In this document: piece after piece, positions 14,201-24,339 of the stretch
How positions within the stretch are numbered: the stretch's first letter is position 1
How the letters are laid out: each line of letters begins with the position of its first letter
From: Onychostoma macrolepis
Lineage: Eukaryota > Chordata > Actinopteri > Cypriniformes > Cyprinidae
Direction: 5' to 3'
Length of the DNA stretch: 64,000 bases
NCBI RefSeq assembly: GCF_012432095.1
Contig: NC_081156.1
Coordinates: 32,110,277-32,174,276 of the forward strand
Made by a program: the position numbers and the translations under genes
The notes under the pieces: model-generated
The model's input: the letters and a program-made list of their open reading frames with translations, nothing else
Database searches by the model: none
What the model was told of the DNA's origin: nothing

Positions 14201-17200
14201 TCTCACGATACATGGCCCCATTCATTCTGTCGTTTACACGGATCAGTCGTCCTGGTCCCTTTGTAGAAAACAGCCCCAAAGCATGATGTTTCCACCCCCA
14301 TGCTTCACAGTAGGTATGGTGTTCTTTGGATGCAACTCAGCATTCTTTGAGTTTTTACCAAAAAGTTCTATTTTGGTTTCATCTGACCATATGACATTCT
14401 CCCAATCCTCTTCTGGATCATCCAAATGCTCTCTAGCAAACTTCAGACGGGCCCAGACATGTACTGGCTTAAGCAGGGGGACACGTCTGGCACTGCAGGA
14501 TTTGAGTCCCTGGTGGCGCAGTGTGTTACTGATGGTAGCCTTTGTTACTTTGGTCCCAGCTCTCTTCAGGTCATTCACTAGGTCCCCCGTGTGGTTCTGG
14601 GGTGAGATCTTGCGTGGAGACCCAGATCGAGGGAGATTATCAGTGGTCTTGTATGTCTTCCATTTTCTAATAATTGCTCCCACAGTTGATTTCTTCACAC
14701 CAAGCTGCTTACCTATTGCAGATTCAGTCTTCCCAGCCTGGTGCAGGTCTACAATTTTGTTTCTGGTGTCCTTTGACAGCTCTTTGGTCTTGGCCATGGT
14801 GGAGTTTGGAGTTGGACTGTTTGAGGTTGTGGACAGGTGTCTTTTATACTGATAACGAGTTCAAACAGATGCCATTAATACAGGTAACGAGTGGAGGACA
14901 GAGGAGCCTCTTAAAGAAGTTACAGGTCTGTGAGAGTCAGAAATCTTGCTTGTTTGTAGGTGACCAAATACTTATTTTACAGAGGAATTTACCAATTAAT
15001 TCTTTAAAAATCCTACAATGTGATTTTCTGGATTTTTTTTCTCATTTTGTCTCTCATAGTTGAGGTATACCTATGATGAAAATTACAGGCCTCTCTCATC
15101 TTTTTAAGTGGGAGAACTTGCACAATTGGTGGCTGACTAAATACTTTTTTGCCCCACTGTATGTCAATATATTCATATGTATAATTCTATAATATATGCC
15201 TTTGCCATTATGTGTGTTGTCAGGTTTTGTACGCATGTTACCACATGTCATTTCTTACATGGCCAGTATTGCATTCTCACTTTGTGTGGGGTCAGATCCT
15301 TGGTGACGTGTCAAGCACCGCCTTGCCAGGTTGGGGGGGGGGGGACTTTGCACAATGGAACGATGGATTAGAAGTGGCATTATAATGCATTATAAATGTA
15401 CCAAATCCTTGTTATCGTACTAAATAAAGTGTGTAAGATTGTACCTTTTACATCCTAGTCTACATTTTAATATTAGAAACAGTTAGTATTAGATGCCAGA
15501 TATTAGCCTATTTATTAAGACTCTGGATAATTGATTTTTAGAATAGAGATCACGGTTCTCCCAAGATTCTGAAACAAAACATTAGACAAATACAAAATAT
15601 GTAGGCTAATTCACTTAGGATTCTTACAAAATGTTTTATTTAAATCAGTGTAAAATTAAAAGTGCCAATTAAAATAAAAATATGTAAAAATTATTTGAAA
15701 TATATGAACTTGTTTCGTTTTTGAACGAATCTCTTGATTGAATGAATTAGACATCAGATACATTTTAACAGTCACTGTTCGCTACCTTCTGGCATAACGT
15801 AACATTTATAATCGGGGCGGCGCCAGAGAATGTTAAAAGCGGGTGCTCAGGGGATGCTAGATCAATGACAGGGGGAGCTGGGCAATAGTACATATGACCA
15901 AAACATGTTATTGTTATTATTATTATATTAATAATAAAATAGCTGTAGGTGCATTTCAAGTATTTATGAAGAGTGTAGTCCTATTATTGCGCTTAATTTA
16001 TGACATGGGGGCGCCCGCGCAATCTTTTTTTTTTTTTTTCCTGCGGAAAGAACTTAAAATACTTATTCATTTTTGGATGTGCTTTCTGTCGTCTGATGCA
16101 GTCTCTGTGGATGGAGCGCGTCGCAACGATGAACAGGCTCACAGACATAAACTAAACTGAAACAAATCTATAGAAAGCTTGAAATGTCTACTACGAACTA
16201 ATTCAAATAAAAAACTAATTTTCTCTAATTATGTAGTCCGTATGAACATGTGCACGCCCATTAACGTACTGTGGAGATGGAGAGTCAGCGCCGGCGTTTG
16301 CAGCCAACACTAACTGAGAAAGCACTAATTTAGTAATAAATAATTAAAATGTCTTCTTTTCCCCTGATGCATTCATAATTATTAGCTACTTTTGCTGGTG
16401 CTTTGCAGCAAGCTTTATGCGCTGAATGTAGGCTATAATACGCCTAAATGCTTATTAAAAGATGGTTTAGTAGGTTATTATATTAATAATAAAATAGCTG
16501 TAGGTGCATTTCAAGTATTTATGAAGAGTGTAGTCCTATTATTGCGCTTAATTTATGACATGGGGCGCCTGCAATCTTTTTTTTTTTTCCTGCGGAAAGA
16601 ACTTAAAATACTTATTCATTTTGGATGTGCTTTCTGTCGCCTGATGCAGTCTCTGTGGATGGAGCGTCGCAACGATGAACAGGCTCACAGACATAAACTA
16701 AACTGAAACAAATCTATAGAAAGCTTGAAATGTCTACTACGAACTAATTCAAATAAAAACTAATTTTCTAATTATGTAGTCCAGATGAACATGTGCACGT
16801 CCATTAACGTACTGTGGAGATGGAGAGTCAGCGCCGGCGTTTGCAGCCAACACTAACTGAGAAAGCACTAATTTAGTAATAAATAATTAAAATGTCTTCT
16901 TTTCCCCTGATGCATTCATAATTATTAGCTACTTTTGCTGGTGCTTTGCAGCAAGCTTTATGCGCTGAATGTAGGCTATAATACGCCTAAATGCTTATTA
17001 AAAGATGGTTTAGTAGGTTATTATATTAATAATAAAATAGCTGTAGGTGCATTTCAAGTATTTATGAAGAGTGTAGTCCTATTATTGCGCTTAATTTATG
17101 ACATGGGGGCGCCCGCGCAATCTTTTTTTTTTTTTTTCCTGCGGAAAGAACTTAAAATACTTATTCATTTTTGGATGTGCTTTCTGTCGTCTGATGCAGT

Positions 17201-20200
17201 CTCTGTGGATGGAGCGCGTCGCAACGATGAACAGGCTCACAGACATAAACTAAACTGAAACAAATCTATAGAAAGCTTGAAATGTCTACTACGAACTAAT
17301 TCAAATAAAAAACTAATTTTCTCTAATTATGTAGTCCGTATGAACATGTGCACGTCCATTAACGTACTGTGGAGATGGAGAGTCAGCGCCGGCGTTTGCA
17401 GCCAACACTAACTGAGAAAGCACTAATTTAGTAATAAATAATTAAAATGTCTTCTTTTCCCCTGATGCATTCATAATTATTAGCTACTTTTGCTGGTGCT
17501 TTGCAGCAAGCTTTATGCGCGCGGAATGTAGGCTATAATACGCCTAAATGCTTATTAAAAGATGGTTTAGTAGGTTATTATATTAATATATTTAATATAA
17601 ACGTTCGACTAGTTTACTAGAAAAATCCATAGTCGGGGGCTGGCCTAGCCTACTTGGCACAAGGAACCGATCCATTTTTTTAAATAAAATGCTGTGACAT
17701 TACGAAGTGTGCAACTGCAAATCACGTCACATATTCCATTGCACGAGTTATGCATGTGTAAGTAGACAAATGTTTTTGTATTATTTAATCTTTCTTAAAC
17801 TATGGGGGTGCTTTGGTCTTTTTAGGGGTGCTGGAGCACCAGCTAGCCCCTCCCTAGTGCCGCCAATTACAATCATTTGAAGCGTAACATCAGATCCAAA
17901 AGTCAGTTTCTCATTTTGAACGTGGCTGCCGCAACATCAGAGTCTATATCCGGACTATAAACTTTTATCCCAATAATTTCATTATTATTTAATGTTTGCA
18001 ACACAGAAATGTAGCCTACTGTGTAGACTGTTTGTAGCTGTTTCAAACATAAAGTTTATGATGAGAGCTGCTCTTTCTGGATCAGCGGCTGCGGGAAAAC
18101 CGGTTTAAATATTCCGATGTGATTGTGATTTTAATGGTTTTATAGACATGGTCTCATCGACGTAGCAATAAGATTGAGTGTGTTTGAATCGAGATCGCGA
18201 TCTTTTAATGAGTAATCCATATGGGCCTGTAGCCTGTTTATTTTTGTACGTCATAATTTGTACCAGACCTCAAAAGTTACCCGGGCCCAGGCCCGGGCGC
18301 ACGAAGGCACCTCACGAAACTGATTTCGGACAGGCTTCCTTGGCAGCGTAACAGTTTAACGATCTACAACAAAATAGAACGAGTTTTGGTAATAACTAAA
18401 CAAATATTTAATTACTATAATACTCATTTTTCACTAGAAATAACATCAAAAGTGCAAAAAGTTAATGAGAAATATACATTTACACACAAACTAACCACCA
18501 AACGCAACTTCCAGCCGCCATCTTTATTTTTTATCCCAACCGTCTCGCAATGGAACGCACAGGATTGTGGGATATCCAAGACAGCAAAAGATACATCTAT
18601 GCTGCCTTCAAAAATCGATCAGATGAAGGCATCTCAGGAGACAGGAAGTGAAACTAACTTTGGATTTGGACGTGCCTTGATGCCTTCCTATCTTGGAATG
18701 CTCCCTCCGAAGGCAGCATTTTTCAGTTTTCAGATGCAGCCAGAATCTGGAATGTTCCGTTGCCGACATCACGTTCACGTTCACGTTCTGACGACCCAAC
18801 CTCTTGACGTGATGACGTAGACCCAAAGTAATCGATTTAACACGTTTACATGGCAGGATTTGAATTTTGTTCGGTTTATAGAAAGGTTTATCCCACCCCT
18901 CTCAAATCGATTACAATTTCATTCGGATTGGACTTTTAAACCGATTACAATGCTCTATGTTGTAATCAGCTCATCACAAACAGACTGTGACGTACTACAT
19001 CAGCTCCAAGACTCAGCACCCAAGGACAACTATCTGGAAAACAGCCAGGGAAGCCAGGACAACATATCACAGCCACCGGAAACACCAGAGCCAGAGCCCC
19101 GCTCGCCAGACACACTATCCCTCTCTCCAGAATCTCCACTTCTAAGCTTCTCACAGAAAATGGAGGAACTGGTGTATGCTGGGACCAAACTCTCCCACTC
19201 GTTCGCTGCAAGCCCCCAGATATCAACTAAAAAACGGCGGGCCCCACAACCACCAAAGACTTCAGGCCCAGCTCTCCCTCCTCCTCCTGTGAGAGCTCTC
19301 CGTCCGCTGCCACAACGCCAGGGCCCAAACCCTCCTCCATCGGCTGTAGGTGAACCAAAAACAATTGATAACAGCTCTCAGTGATATGTGTCGGGTCCCC
19401 GCTATATTAGCAGCAACACTCACAAATGTTCACAGAACAAGCGGGAACCCAGTGTGCCTGTAGCTTTTTATATTTCTGTTTTATCACGTGATAGAAAATC
19501 TAAGGCCTTCTCAAGCCGTACGGCTGACCCATCTAATCTGCGGCCTGTAATGCATCAATCTAAGATTGCTGTAGAGACAAAATGTAATTGCATCAAGTTA
19601 GCATTTTTAAACATTCGCTCACTAAAAAATAAATCATTTCTGATCAATGATTTTATAACCACAAACAACCTGGATTTTATGTTTCTAAATGAAACATGGC
19701 TTGAAGACAGCTGCAGTGCAACAGTCCTCAATGAAACAGCCCCTCCTAACTTTAACTTTACAAGTGTCTGCAGGACTGTTAGGAGAGGTGGAGGTGTAGC
19801 TGCTCTATTTAAAGATGTTTATCAATGCAAGCAAGTGTCATTTGGTCAGTATTTGTCCTTTGAATACCTAGGTATTGTGCTGAAAGGTGCTCCATTCTGT
19901 TTTATCATTATTTACAGGCCTCCAAAATACTCTCCAGCCTTTGTTGAAGAGTTCACAGAACTGTTATCAATGATTTCCTCAGAGTTTGACTGTTTTACTA
20001 TTGCAGGGGACTTTAATATTCACATAGATAATGCAGAAATCAAAACTGCAAAAGAAATTATTACTGTTTTAAACACTTTTGATCTGACCCAGCATGTGCA
20101 TGGACCCACACACAATCGTGGACACACTCTAGATTTACTCATCAGTAAAGGTCTAAACATTTCATCCATTGTTGTTAAGGATGTAGCACTATCTGATCAC

Positions 20201-23200
20201 TTCTGTATTTTCTTTGATATATTGATCTCTGTTACCACTGAATCTAGATCTGTCTCTGTCAGAAAGAGATGCATTAATGAGAAAACTAGTGCGCTATTTA
20301 TGAAGGCTATATCTTCAACACCAAGCATTTCTGCAGACTCTGTTGATCTTCTCCTGGATTCTTTTAACTCAAAAGTTAAGAATGTTATTGATGATATTGC
20401 TCCGACAAGGGTCTGCAAGAAGAATGGCAGACAAAAATCACCATGGAGAAAATCAACAGCAGTTCAGAGTATGAAAAGACAATGCAGAAAAGCTGAGCGG
20501 ATGTGGCCGAAGACAAAACTTGAAATTCACTATAGCATCTATAAAGACAGCCTTCATGCTTTCAATGTGGAACTAGCCACAGCTAGACAGACCTTCTTCT
20601 CAAACCTTATAAACAGTAACTTAAACAACTCTCGCACTCTTTTTGCTACTGTGGAGAGACTGACGAACCCCCCAAGTCAGATTCCCAGTGAAATGCTCTC
20701 CGACAGTAAATGCAATGAGTTCGCTTCCTTCTTTTCTGAGAAGATCAATAATATCAGAAAGGAGATTGGCATATCTACTTTTGCAGAGGTCACACAGATT
20801 CGACCGCAATTTCAAAAAGAAGTGACTATGTCTGTTTTTGAAGCAATTGATTGCAAAATATTGAAAGAAATAGTACAGCACCTTAAATAATCAACCTGCT
20901 ATCTTGACACACTTCCCGCATCTTTTTTCAAAAGTGTGCTTAACTGTTTAGAAGCAGATCTCTTAGAAGTGGTGAACACCTCACTTCTTTCTGGGACTTT
21001 TCCAAACTCCCTGAAAACTGCAGTTGTTAAGCCCCTTCTGAAAAAGCGCAATCTTGATAACACAATGTTGAACAACTATAGACCAATATCAAATCTTCCG
21101 TTCATAGGTAAGATTATTGAAAAGGTCGTTTTTAATCAGCTGAACAACCACTTAAACTTAAATGGATACCTGGACAATTTTCAATCTGGTTTCCGAGCAC
21201 ATCATAGCACAGAGACAGCGTTTATTAAGATAATAAATGATATTCGCTTAAATTCTGATTCAGGCAAAATATCAGTGCTGGTACTACTAGATCTTATTGC
21301 TGCGTTTGACACTGTTGATCATAACATACTTCTAGAGAGACTGGAAAACTGGATCGGGCTTTCTGGGATGGTACTCAAATGGTTCAGGTCATACTTAGAA
21401 GGGAGAGGTTATTATGTGAGTATAGGAGAGCATAAGTCTAAGTGGACGTCCATGACATGCGGAGTCCCACAAGGCTCAATTCTTGCACCACTCTTGTTTA
21501 GCCTGTATATGCTCCCACTAAGTCAAATAATGAGAAAGAACCAAATTGCCTATCACAGCTATGCTGATGATACGCAGATTTACCTAGCCTTATCTCCAAA
21601 TGACTACAGCCCCATTGACTCCCTCTGCCAATGCATTGATGAAATAAACTGTTGGATGTCTCAGAACTTTCTTCAGTTAAATAAGGAGAAAACTAAAGTC
21701 ATTGCATTTGGAAACAAAGATGAAGTTATCAAGGTGAATGCATACCTTGACTCTAGGGGTCAATCAACTAAAAACCAAGTCAAAAATCTTGGGGTGTTTC
21801 TGGAGACAGACCTTAGTTTTAGTAGTCATGTCAAAGCAGTAACTAAATCAGCATACTATCATCTCAAAAACATTGCAAGAATTAGATGTTTTGTTTCCAG
21901 TCAAGACTTGGAGAAACTGGTTCATGCCTTTATCACCAGCAGGGTGGATTATTGTAATGGTCTCCTCACCGGCCTTCCAAAGAAAACCATTAGACAGCTG
22001 CAGCTCATCCAGAACGCTGCTGCCAGGATTCTGACTAGAACCAGAAAATTTGAGCATATCACACCAGTCCTCAGGTCCTTACACTGGCTTCCGTTTACAT
22101 TTAGGATTGATTTTAAAGTACTTTTACTCGTTTATAAATCTCTAAATGGCCTAGGACCTAAATACATTGGAGATATGCTCACTGAATATAAACCTAACAG
22201 ACCACTCAGATCATTAGGATCGAGTCAGTTAGAAATACCAAGGGTTCACACAAAACAAGGGGAGTCTGCTTTTAGATATTATGCCGCCCGCAGTTGGAAC
22301 CAGCTTCCAGAAGAGATCAGATGTGCTAAAACATTAGCCACATTTAAATCCAGACTCAAAACTCATCTGTTTAGCTGTGCATTTGTTGAATGAGCACTGT
22401 GCTACGTCCGAACTGACTGCACTATGTATAATCACTCTCTATCCTTAAATGTTTTAAATTCTTTTAAAATCAATTTTTAAATCACTTTGTTTTTATTGTT
22501 GTGATTTTTATTATTTTTAATCTCTTATTATTTTTAATGACTATTTCACTTCCTTTTATGTAAAGCACTTTGAATTACCATTGTGTATGAAATGTGCTAT
22601 ATAAATAAACTTGCCTTGCCTATGTAAACGCACCTAGTGTTAAAGACTGATCAACCATATTTGATGCCTGTACAGATGATACATTAATACAGATATATGT
22701 TTTCTTTTAAGTATCACCAGTATTTTTTTTAAATAACTTATACAGCTAAGCAATGCAAAACTTGCACTTGTATTTAATTACCATTTTTAAATCATGTTTT
22801 ACCTTCACTATGTTAATTTAAACTCTCGTGCTGTGCTGGAAATCCTTTACCTAAAAAAATTACCAACCTTTTAAAAATTGATATTAAATCTCTTGTAATG
22901 CTATATTATCAACAAATCTTGTATTCAATCCATTTTGTCAACTTTAAAATTTTACCTTCATAGTGTTCACTCAAAAACTGAGGAAAATGTTGTTATATTG
23001 TGTGAGCAAAGTCAATAGGTTGTAGCCCAATGCGATAACATTAACATTAACTAACATTTTCAAGAAAAAGTGTCAAAACGACCACAAAATAAAATTCACT
23101 GGCATGACAAATTAAATTCTTCATTAATAAAGTCTGTAATTATAAAAGAATTATCAGGACACTATTTAAAATAGTTTTAGACAGAGTATAGCACCTCATA

Positions 23201-23361
23201 TAGCAGAACATGTCAACTAACCGTATGAATAAACTGAATTATAAACAGAGACACTTGCCTGTTATGAGCCAAAGAAAAAGCAAAATGAACTTTTTCAAAC
23301 TGACAGTCCTTTTGTCAAAAAGTTGCAATGTTTGTTCTCTCCGCATCTTCATCATGTACAT
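2297..23361 (-). CDS. pigrl-A: two-domain Ig-V receptor-like protein, predicted secreted
   Basis: CMRF35/CD300 or polymeric-Ig-receptor-like family. Coding exons on the minus strand: 23,361-23,259 (signal peptide), 3,524-3,189 (Ig domain 1), 3,088-2,810 (Ig domain 2), 2,737-2,693, 2,614-2,581 and 2,387-2,297. They join in frame to 888 nt (295 aa). Domain 1 has the family's VPCYY-like first Cys, the WC motif and DTGAYWC. Domain 2 has WCRY and DSGWYFC. After domain 2 comes a polar Ser/Thr-rich tail ending QQNKY and a stop. No hydrophobic segment follows, unlike its two relatives, so a secreted protein is inferred. The start is ambiguous: four in-frame ATGs lie at 23,344-23,361. The first intron is about 19.7 kb and starts with GC (GCAAGT) instead of GT; the other introns are GT-AG. 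Family members bind lipids or immunoglobulin; no ligand can be read from this sequence. Confidence 0.75.
3754..4717 (-). pseudogene. Tc1-type transposase, frameshifted
   Basis: Three overlapping frames together cover an almost complete transposase. The N-terminal helix-turn-helix region is at 4,717-4,484. The first catalytic Asp is in FTDESRFSLY, near 4,310. The second Asp is in LQHDNARPH, near 4,050, and the Glu is in SPIEHVWDAL, near 3,940. At least two frameshifts mean no full-length protein can be made. The start coincides with the edge of the inserted THAP element. Confidence 0.85.
4724..5554. mobile_element. THAP-type DNA transposon fragment nested in Tc1
   Basis: An 831-bp insert bounded by a perfect 19-bp inverted repeat (TGACCTATCGGTAAGCCCC). 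It splits the Tc1 element: the sequence on both sides rejoins as one element. On the minus strand at 5,391-5,269 it encodes the start of a THAP zinc-finger domain, with Cys-x4-Cys after MEKR and a following SRYPERM. THAP domains bind DNA in P-element-like and related transposases. No transposase core remains. A clear target duplication could not be set. Confidence 0.75.
5269..5391 (-). pseudogene. THAP zinc-finger domain fragment
   Basis: About 41 residues starting at MEKRCAWGTC, with the C-x4-C pair, the SRYPERM stretch and an F-x-x-FP turn as in the first half of THAP domains. The frame then stops, so only half of the zinc site is present. It lies inside the inverted-repeat element at 4,724-5,554. 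Confidence 0.7.
5892..6957. repeat. Intronic sequence, probable unnamed dispersed repeat
   Basis: No gene. The part at about 6,440-6,700 looks like a dispersed fish repeat rather than unique intron, and includes a 13-bp tandem duplication (CTGATGACCCAGT, about 6,628-6,655). I cannot name the family or set its ends. Confidence 0.35.
6958..7873. mobile_element. hAT-type non-autonomous element (916 bp)
   Basis: The ends are TAGGGGTGTCCCCGA and its reverse complement. The element is flanked by CAACACAT (6,950-6,957) and CAACACAC (7,874-7,881), an 8-bp target duplication with one mismatch, as expected for hAT insertions. Subterminal GTCGAATC motifs recur at both ends, likely transposase binding sites. 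No transposase is encoded. Confidence 0.85.
8158..8367. mobile_element. Foldback MITE, about 210 bp
   Basis: Two inverted arms: 8,160-8,211 (AGGGTATGTCTAAAAACTCC onward) and 8,312-8,362, containing GAAGTTGGAGGAGAAAA and TTGGGAGTTTTT. The spacer is about 100 bp. No coding capacity. It sits just before the DIRS element. Confidence 0.75.
9673..10292. mobile_element. THAP-bearing inverted-repeat element in DIRS gag
   Basis: The left end (9,673-9,697) and the right end (10,268-10,292) are inverted copies that share GGGGAAAACAAAC plus a CGCCC start. Inside, an ATG at 9,741 begins a THAP-like frame (MPKSCCVVGCTNN) that stops within about 40 codons. It separates gag-like sequence on the left from the pre-RT region on the right. 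Superfamily and target duplication are not resolved. Confidence 0.6.
10870..12350 (+). pseudogene. DIRS reverse transcriptase / RNase H remnant
   Basis: The LNKHLRKYNFRMLTH stretch near 11,085-11,125 is a hallmark of DIRS reverse transcriptases. The next segment has the DWFKSFDLK motif where functional copies have the first catalytic Asp. RNase H is recognised by TTDASLTGWG (about 12,125), an FLELL helix and HCDNTTVI (about 12,298). The frame breaks repeatedly. The region 11,400-11,800 holds three tandem copies of one segment, which alone destroys the reading frame. Confidence 0.75.
11400..11800 (+). repeat. Tandem triplication inside DIRS RT (132-149 bp period)
   Basis: The motif CAGAATGTGA..TTTCTGTGTCTGGAGCT occurs at 11,481, 11,613 and 11,762, each preceded by a similar GTGAATGTGAGCAAGAG block. 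Copies 2 and 3 are nearly identical, including CACAGCCCTCGGCTAAAGAG. Canonical DIRS elements have this RT segment once, so this is a local duplication after insertion. Confidence 0.85.
12810..13644 (+). pseudogene. DIRS tyrosine recombinase remnant
   Basis: Several short frames match the recombinase in order. KWHVFEEWC lies near 12,850. FKTALLLALASAK lies near 13,110. The C-terminal WASPHTF..YYKLDV signature, next to the catalytic Tyr in this family, is near 13,590-13,635. Intervening stops mean it is dead. The Tc1 insertion at 13,645 lies a few codons after this signature. Confidence 0.75.
13645..15160 (-). mobile_element. Tc1-type transposon, nearly full length
   Basis: Long inverted repeats at 13,651-13,770 and 15,040-15,160 (GCAAAAAAGTATTTAGTCAG and its complement) bound the transposase gene. 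A TA lies at each border, as expected for Tc1. The outermost left bases are altered (CCTGGTAGC in place of the CAGTGGGGC seen at the right). It inserted into the end of the DIRS recombinase. Confidence 0.9.
13860..14797 (-). pseudogene. Tc1-type transposase with one frameshift
   Basis: The start at 14,797 (MAKTKELSKD) gives the paired helix-turn-helix region and the first catalytic Asp (WSDETKIELF, near 14,380). The frame shifts near 14,260-14,280. The second frame (14,279-13,860) carries the second Asp (FQHDNDPKHTA) and the Glu (PDLNPIENLWREL). Apart from this break and minor changes the length is about that of a normal Tc1 transposase (about 340 aa). Confidence 0.9.
15161..15812. other. No gene recognised
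   Basis: Unassigned sequence between the Tc1 element and the tandem-repeat element, with a G-run at 15,331-15,343. The first part could be the 3' end of the DIRS element displaced by the Tc1 insertion; this is inference. Confidence 0.4.
15813..17868. mobile_element. Possible non-autonomous element carrying a tandem array
   Basis: The left edge reads GGGGCGGCGCCAG and the right edge, reversed, GGCGGCACTAG, with GGTGCT motifs just inside both. These could be degenerate inverted repeats enclosing the three tandem units. A similar left edge (GGGGCGGCGCTATAG) occurs at 25,387. No transposase is present. The element call is tentative. Confidence 0.4.
15922..17588. repeat. Three tandem copies of a 0.55-kb unit
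   Basis: Unit marker AATAGCTGTAGGTGCATTTC occurs at about 15,938, 16,493 and 17,036, giving periods of about 555 and 543 bp. The array starts and ends at TTATTATATTAAT. Each unit holds a poly-T run and an open frame of about 105 codons, read only because the repeats are so alike; nothing suggests it is a real gene. Copies 1 and 3 share small insertions that copy 2 lacks. Confidence 0.95.
17589..18850. other. Intronic sequence, no gene recognised
   Basis: Contains a CCCGGGCCCAGGCCCGGGC stretch near 18,281 and dispersed-repeat-like sequence. Just before the LINE, at 18,841-18,860, is an ACGTTTACATG motif also present at 3,601; its inverted form ATGTAAACG follows the LINE at 22,621. The LINE may have inserted into an older repeat. 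Confidence 0.4.
18860..22620 (+). mobile_element. L2-like (CR1 group) LINE, nearly intact
   Basis: A Pro-rich first frame (18,860-19,384) is followed by an endonuclease-reverse transcriptase frame (19,388-22,393). The 3' tail ends ATAAACTTGCCTTGCC, typical of fish L2 elements. There is no poly-A tail, also typical. The 5' end is uncertain. It is the youngest-looking retroelement here because its frame is broken only once. Confidence 0.85.
19388..22393 (+). pseudogene. LINE endonuclease / reverse transcriptase, one internal stop
   Basis: One frame of about 1,000 codons with a single TAA at 20,888-20,890. The N-terminal half is an apurinic-type endonuclease: LAFLNIRSL, NETWL, IIYRPPKYS, IAGDFNIH, HTLDLLIS and SDH. 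The second half is the reverse transcriptase: PLLKK..NNYRPISNLP, LLDLIAAFDTVDH, GVPQGSILAPLLF and the catalytic YADDTQIY (near 21,560). The C-terminal region HWLPFTFRIDFK is also typical of L2. The stop falls between endonuclease and RT, so RT activity from this copy is unlikely. Confidence 0.9.
23259..23361 (-). CDS. pigrl-A exon 1 (signal peptide)
   Basis: This is the first coding exon of the gene above, set 19.7 kb from the second. The hydrophobic core FILLFLWLIT ends in phase 1 and joins the domain 1 exon in frame. It is identified by strong similarity of 22,640-23,850 to the 5' part of pigrl-B (32,430-33,700), including intron and upstream sequence. The donor is GCAAGT, a GC-AG intron. 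Confidence 0.7.
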
Positions 23362-24339
23362 TTTCTTTGCGTTAAGACTAAACAGCTTATCACCCAAGGA
23401 GACGCATATGATCTTGAATTCACACTGTCTCAGACAATCACTTCCTGCATCCGTGTTTTTTGGTTGCTTATGTCACAAAAACTTAATTTACAATAAAATG
23501 TCATAATGCTTGATTGAAAACGCTGCAAAAAATCACAAGTTACAAATGCATCACTTGGTTTAGACATTTAAGATTACTCTGATAACAGTTATTCACTTTA
23601 TGTACAATGAAGTCGACTTCAAAGCGTTTCCCTCTTGGGGTCTCTGAGTATAAACGCTGTTCCGTTTCCTAGTTCTCATTTTACAATTTTAGAACAACTG
23701 GAATGGGTCACTGCTGAAGTGAGTTATATTTATTTATATGCAGTGGGTGACAACCTCAAATAAAGATGTTAATAGGACTTGAAACAGGATGTGAATGAAG
23801 CACTATTTCTGTACAGATGTTAATAACGGATCTTTTAAATTTTCCTTTCTAAAATAGCCTACCGATTATATCATGTTCAGTTTCTTTGATGTTGATTAAT
23901 GATCACATGGCATGCAGGTAAATAAAAATATTTCATCTTTTTTAGTAAGTGTTTTATAGAAATACAAAGACAGTTCACTCCTATACTTATGAATGGGAGA
24001 AACTGCAATGCGCAATATGGAGGAATAGTCCCACCTTCTAAATGAAAGAGCCAAATTCCCCATAGAAACCAGACTAGACCAGCCAATGCACATGCGCAGT
24101 CATAGGTCTAGCCTGAAAAATAAGCTTTTTAAACGCTATTTGGGCATAAGAAACTTGCTAATGTAATTTAACTGTGAGTTCAGTGAGTAGATTTTAAGAT
24201 TTCAGGATTCCCCCATTCATTGCTGCCCGGAGGCGTTGCAAATATGGCTGCCGAGTGAAGAGACTTTCCTCGAAAGGGAGTTTGTTTTAAAATGATTTAT
24301 TTTCATTTAAATTTTTTATGATTTAATTGTCAGCTTTAG

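Larger units (their letters stand above)
3525..23258 (-). other. Intron 1 of pigrl-A, transposon-filled (about 19.7 kb)
   Basis: The two ends of the intron match the two ends of the 1.0-kb first intron of pigrl-B. The middle (about 3,598-22,640) has no counterpart there and consists almost wholly of mobile elements listed separately. The expansion therefore happened in this copy, or was lost from the other. Confidence 0.75.

Noticed and set aside
14283..14852. 189-codon plus-strand frame opposite the Tc1 transposase
   Set aside because: Shadow of the minus-strand transposase; no independent domain or start context.
16392..17258. Open frames of 104-107 codons repeated in the 0.55-kb tandem units
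   Set aside because: They persist only because the units are near identical. They include a poly-Phe run from poly-T, change frame between copies and resemble no protein.
15922..17588. CRISPR-like or LTR-pair reading of the tandem units
   Set aside because: Units are directly abutting 0.55-kb blocks without spacers, and there is no internal retroelement coding region between them.
18386..18820. 144-codon plus-strand frame before the LINE
   Set aside because: No similarity to a known family, no domain and no splice support; composition matches surrounding repeat sequence.
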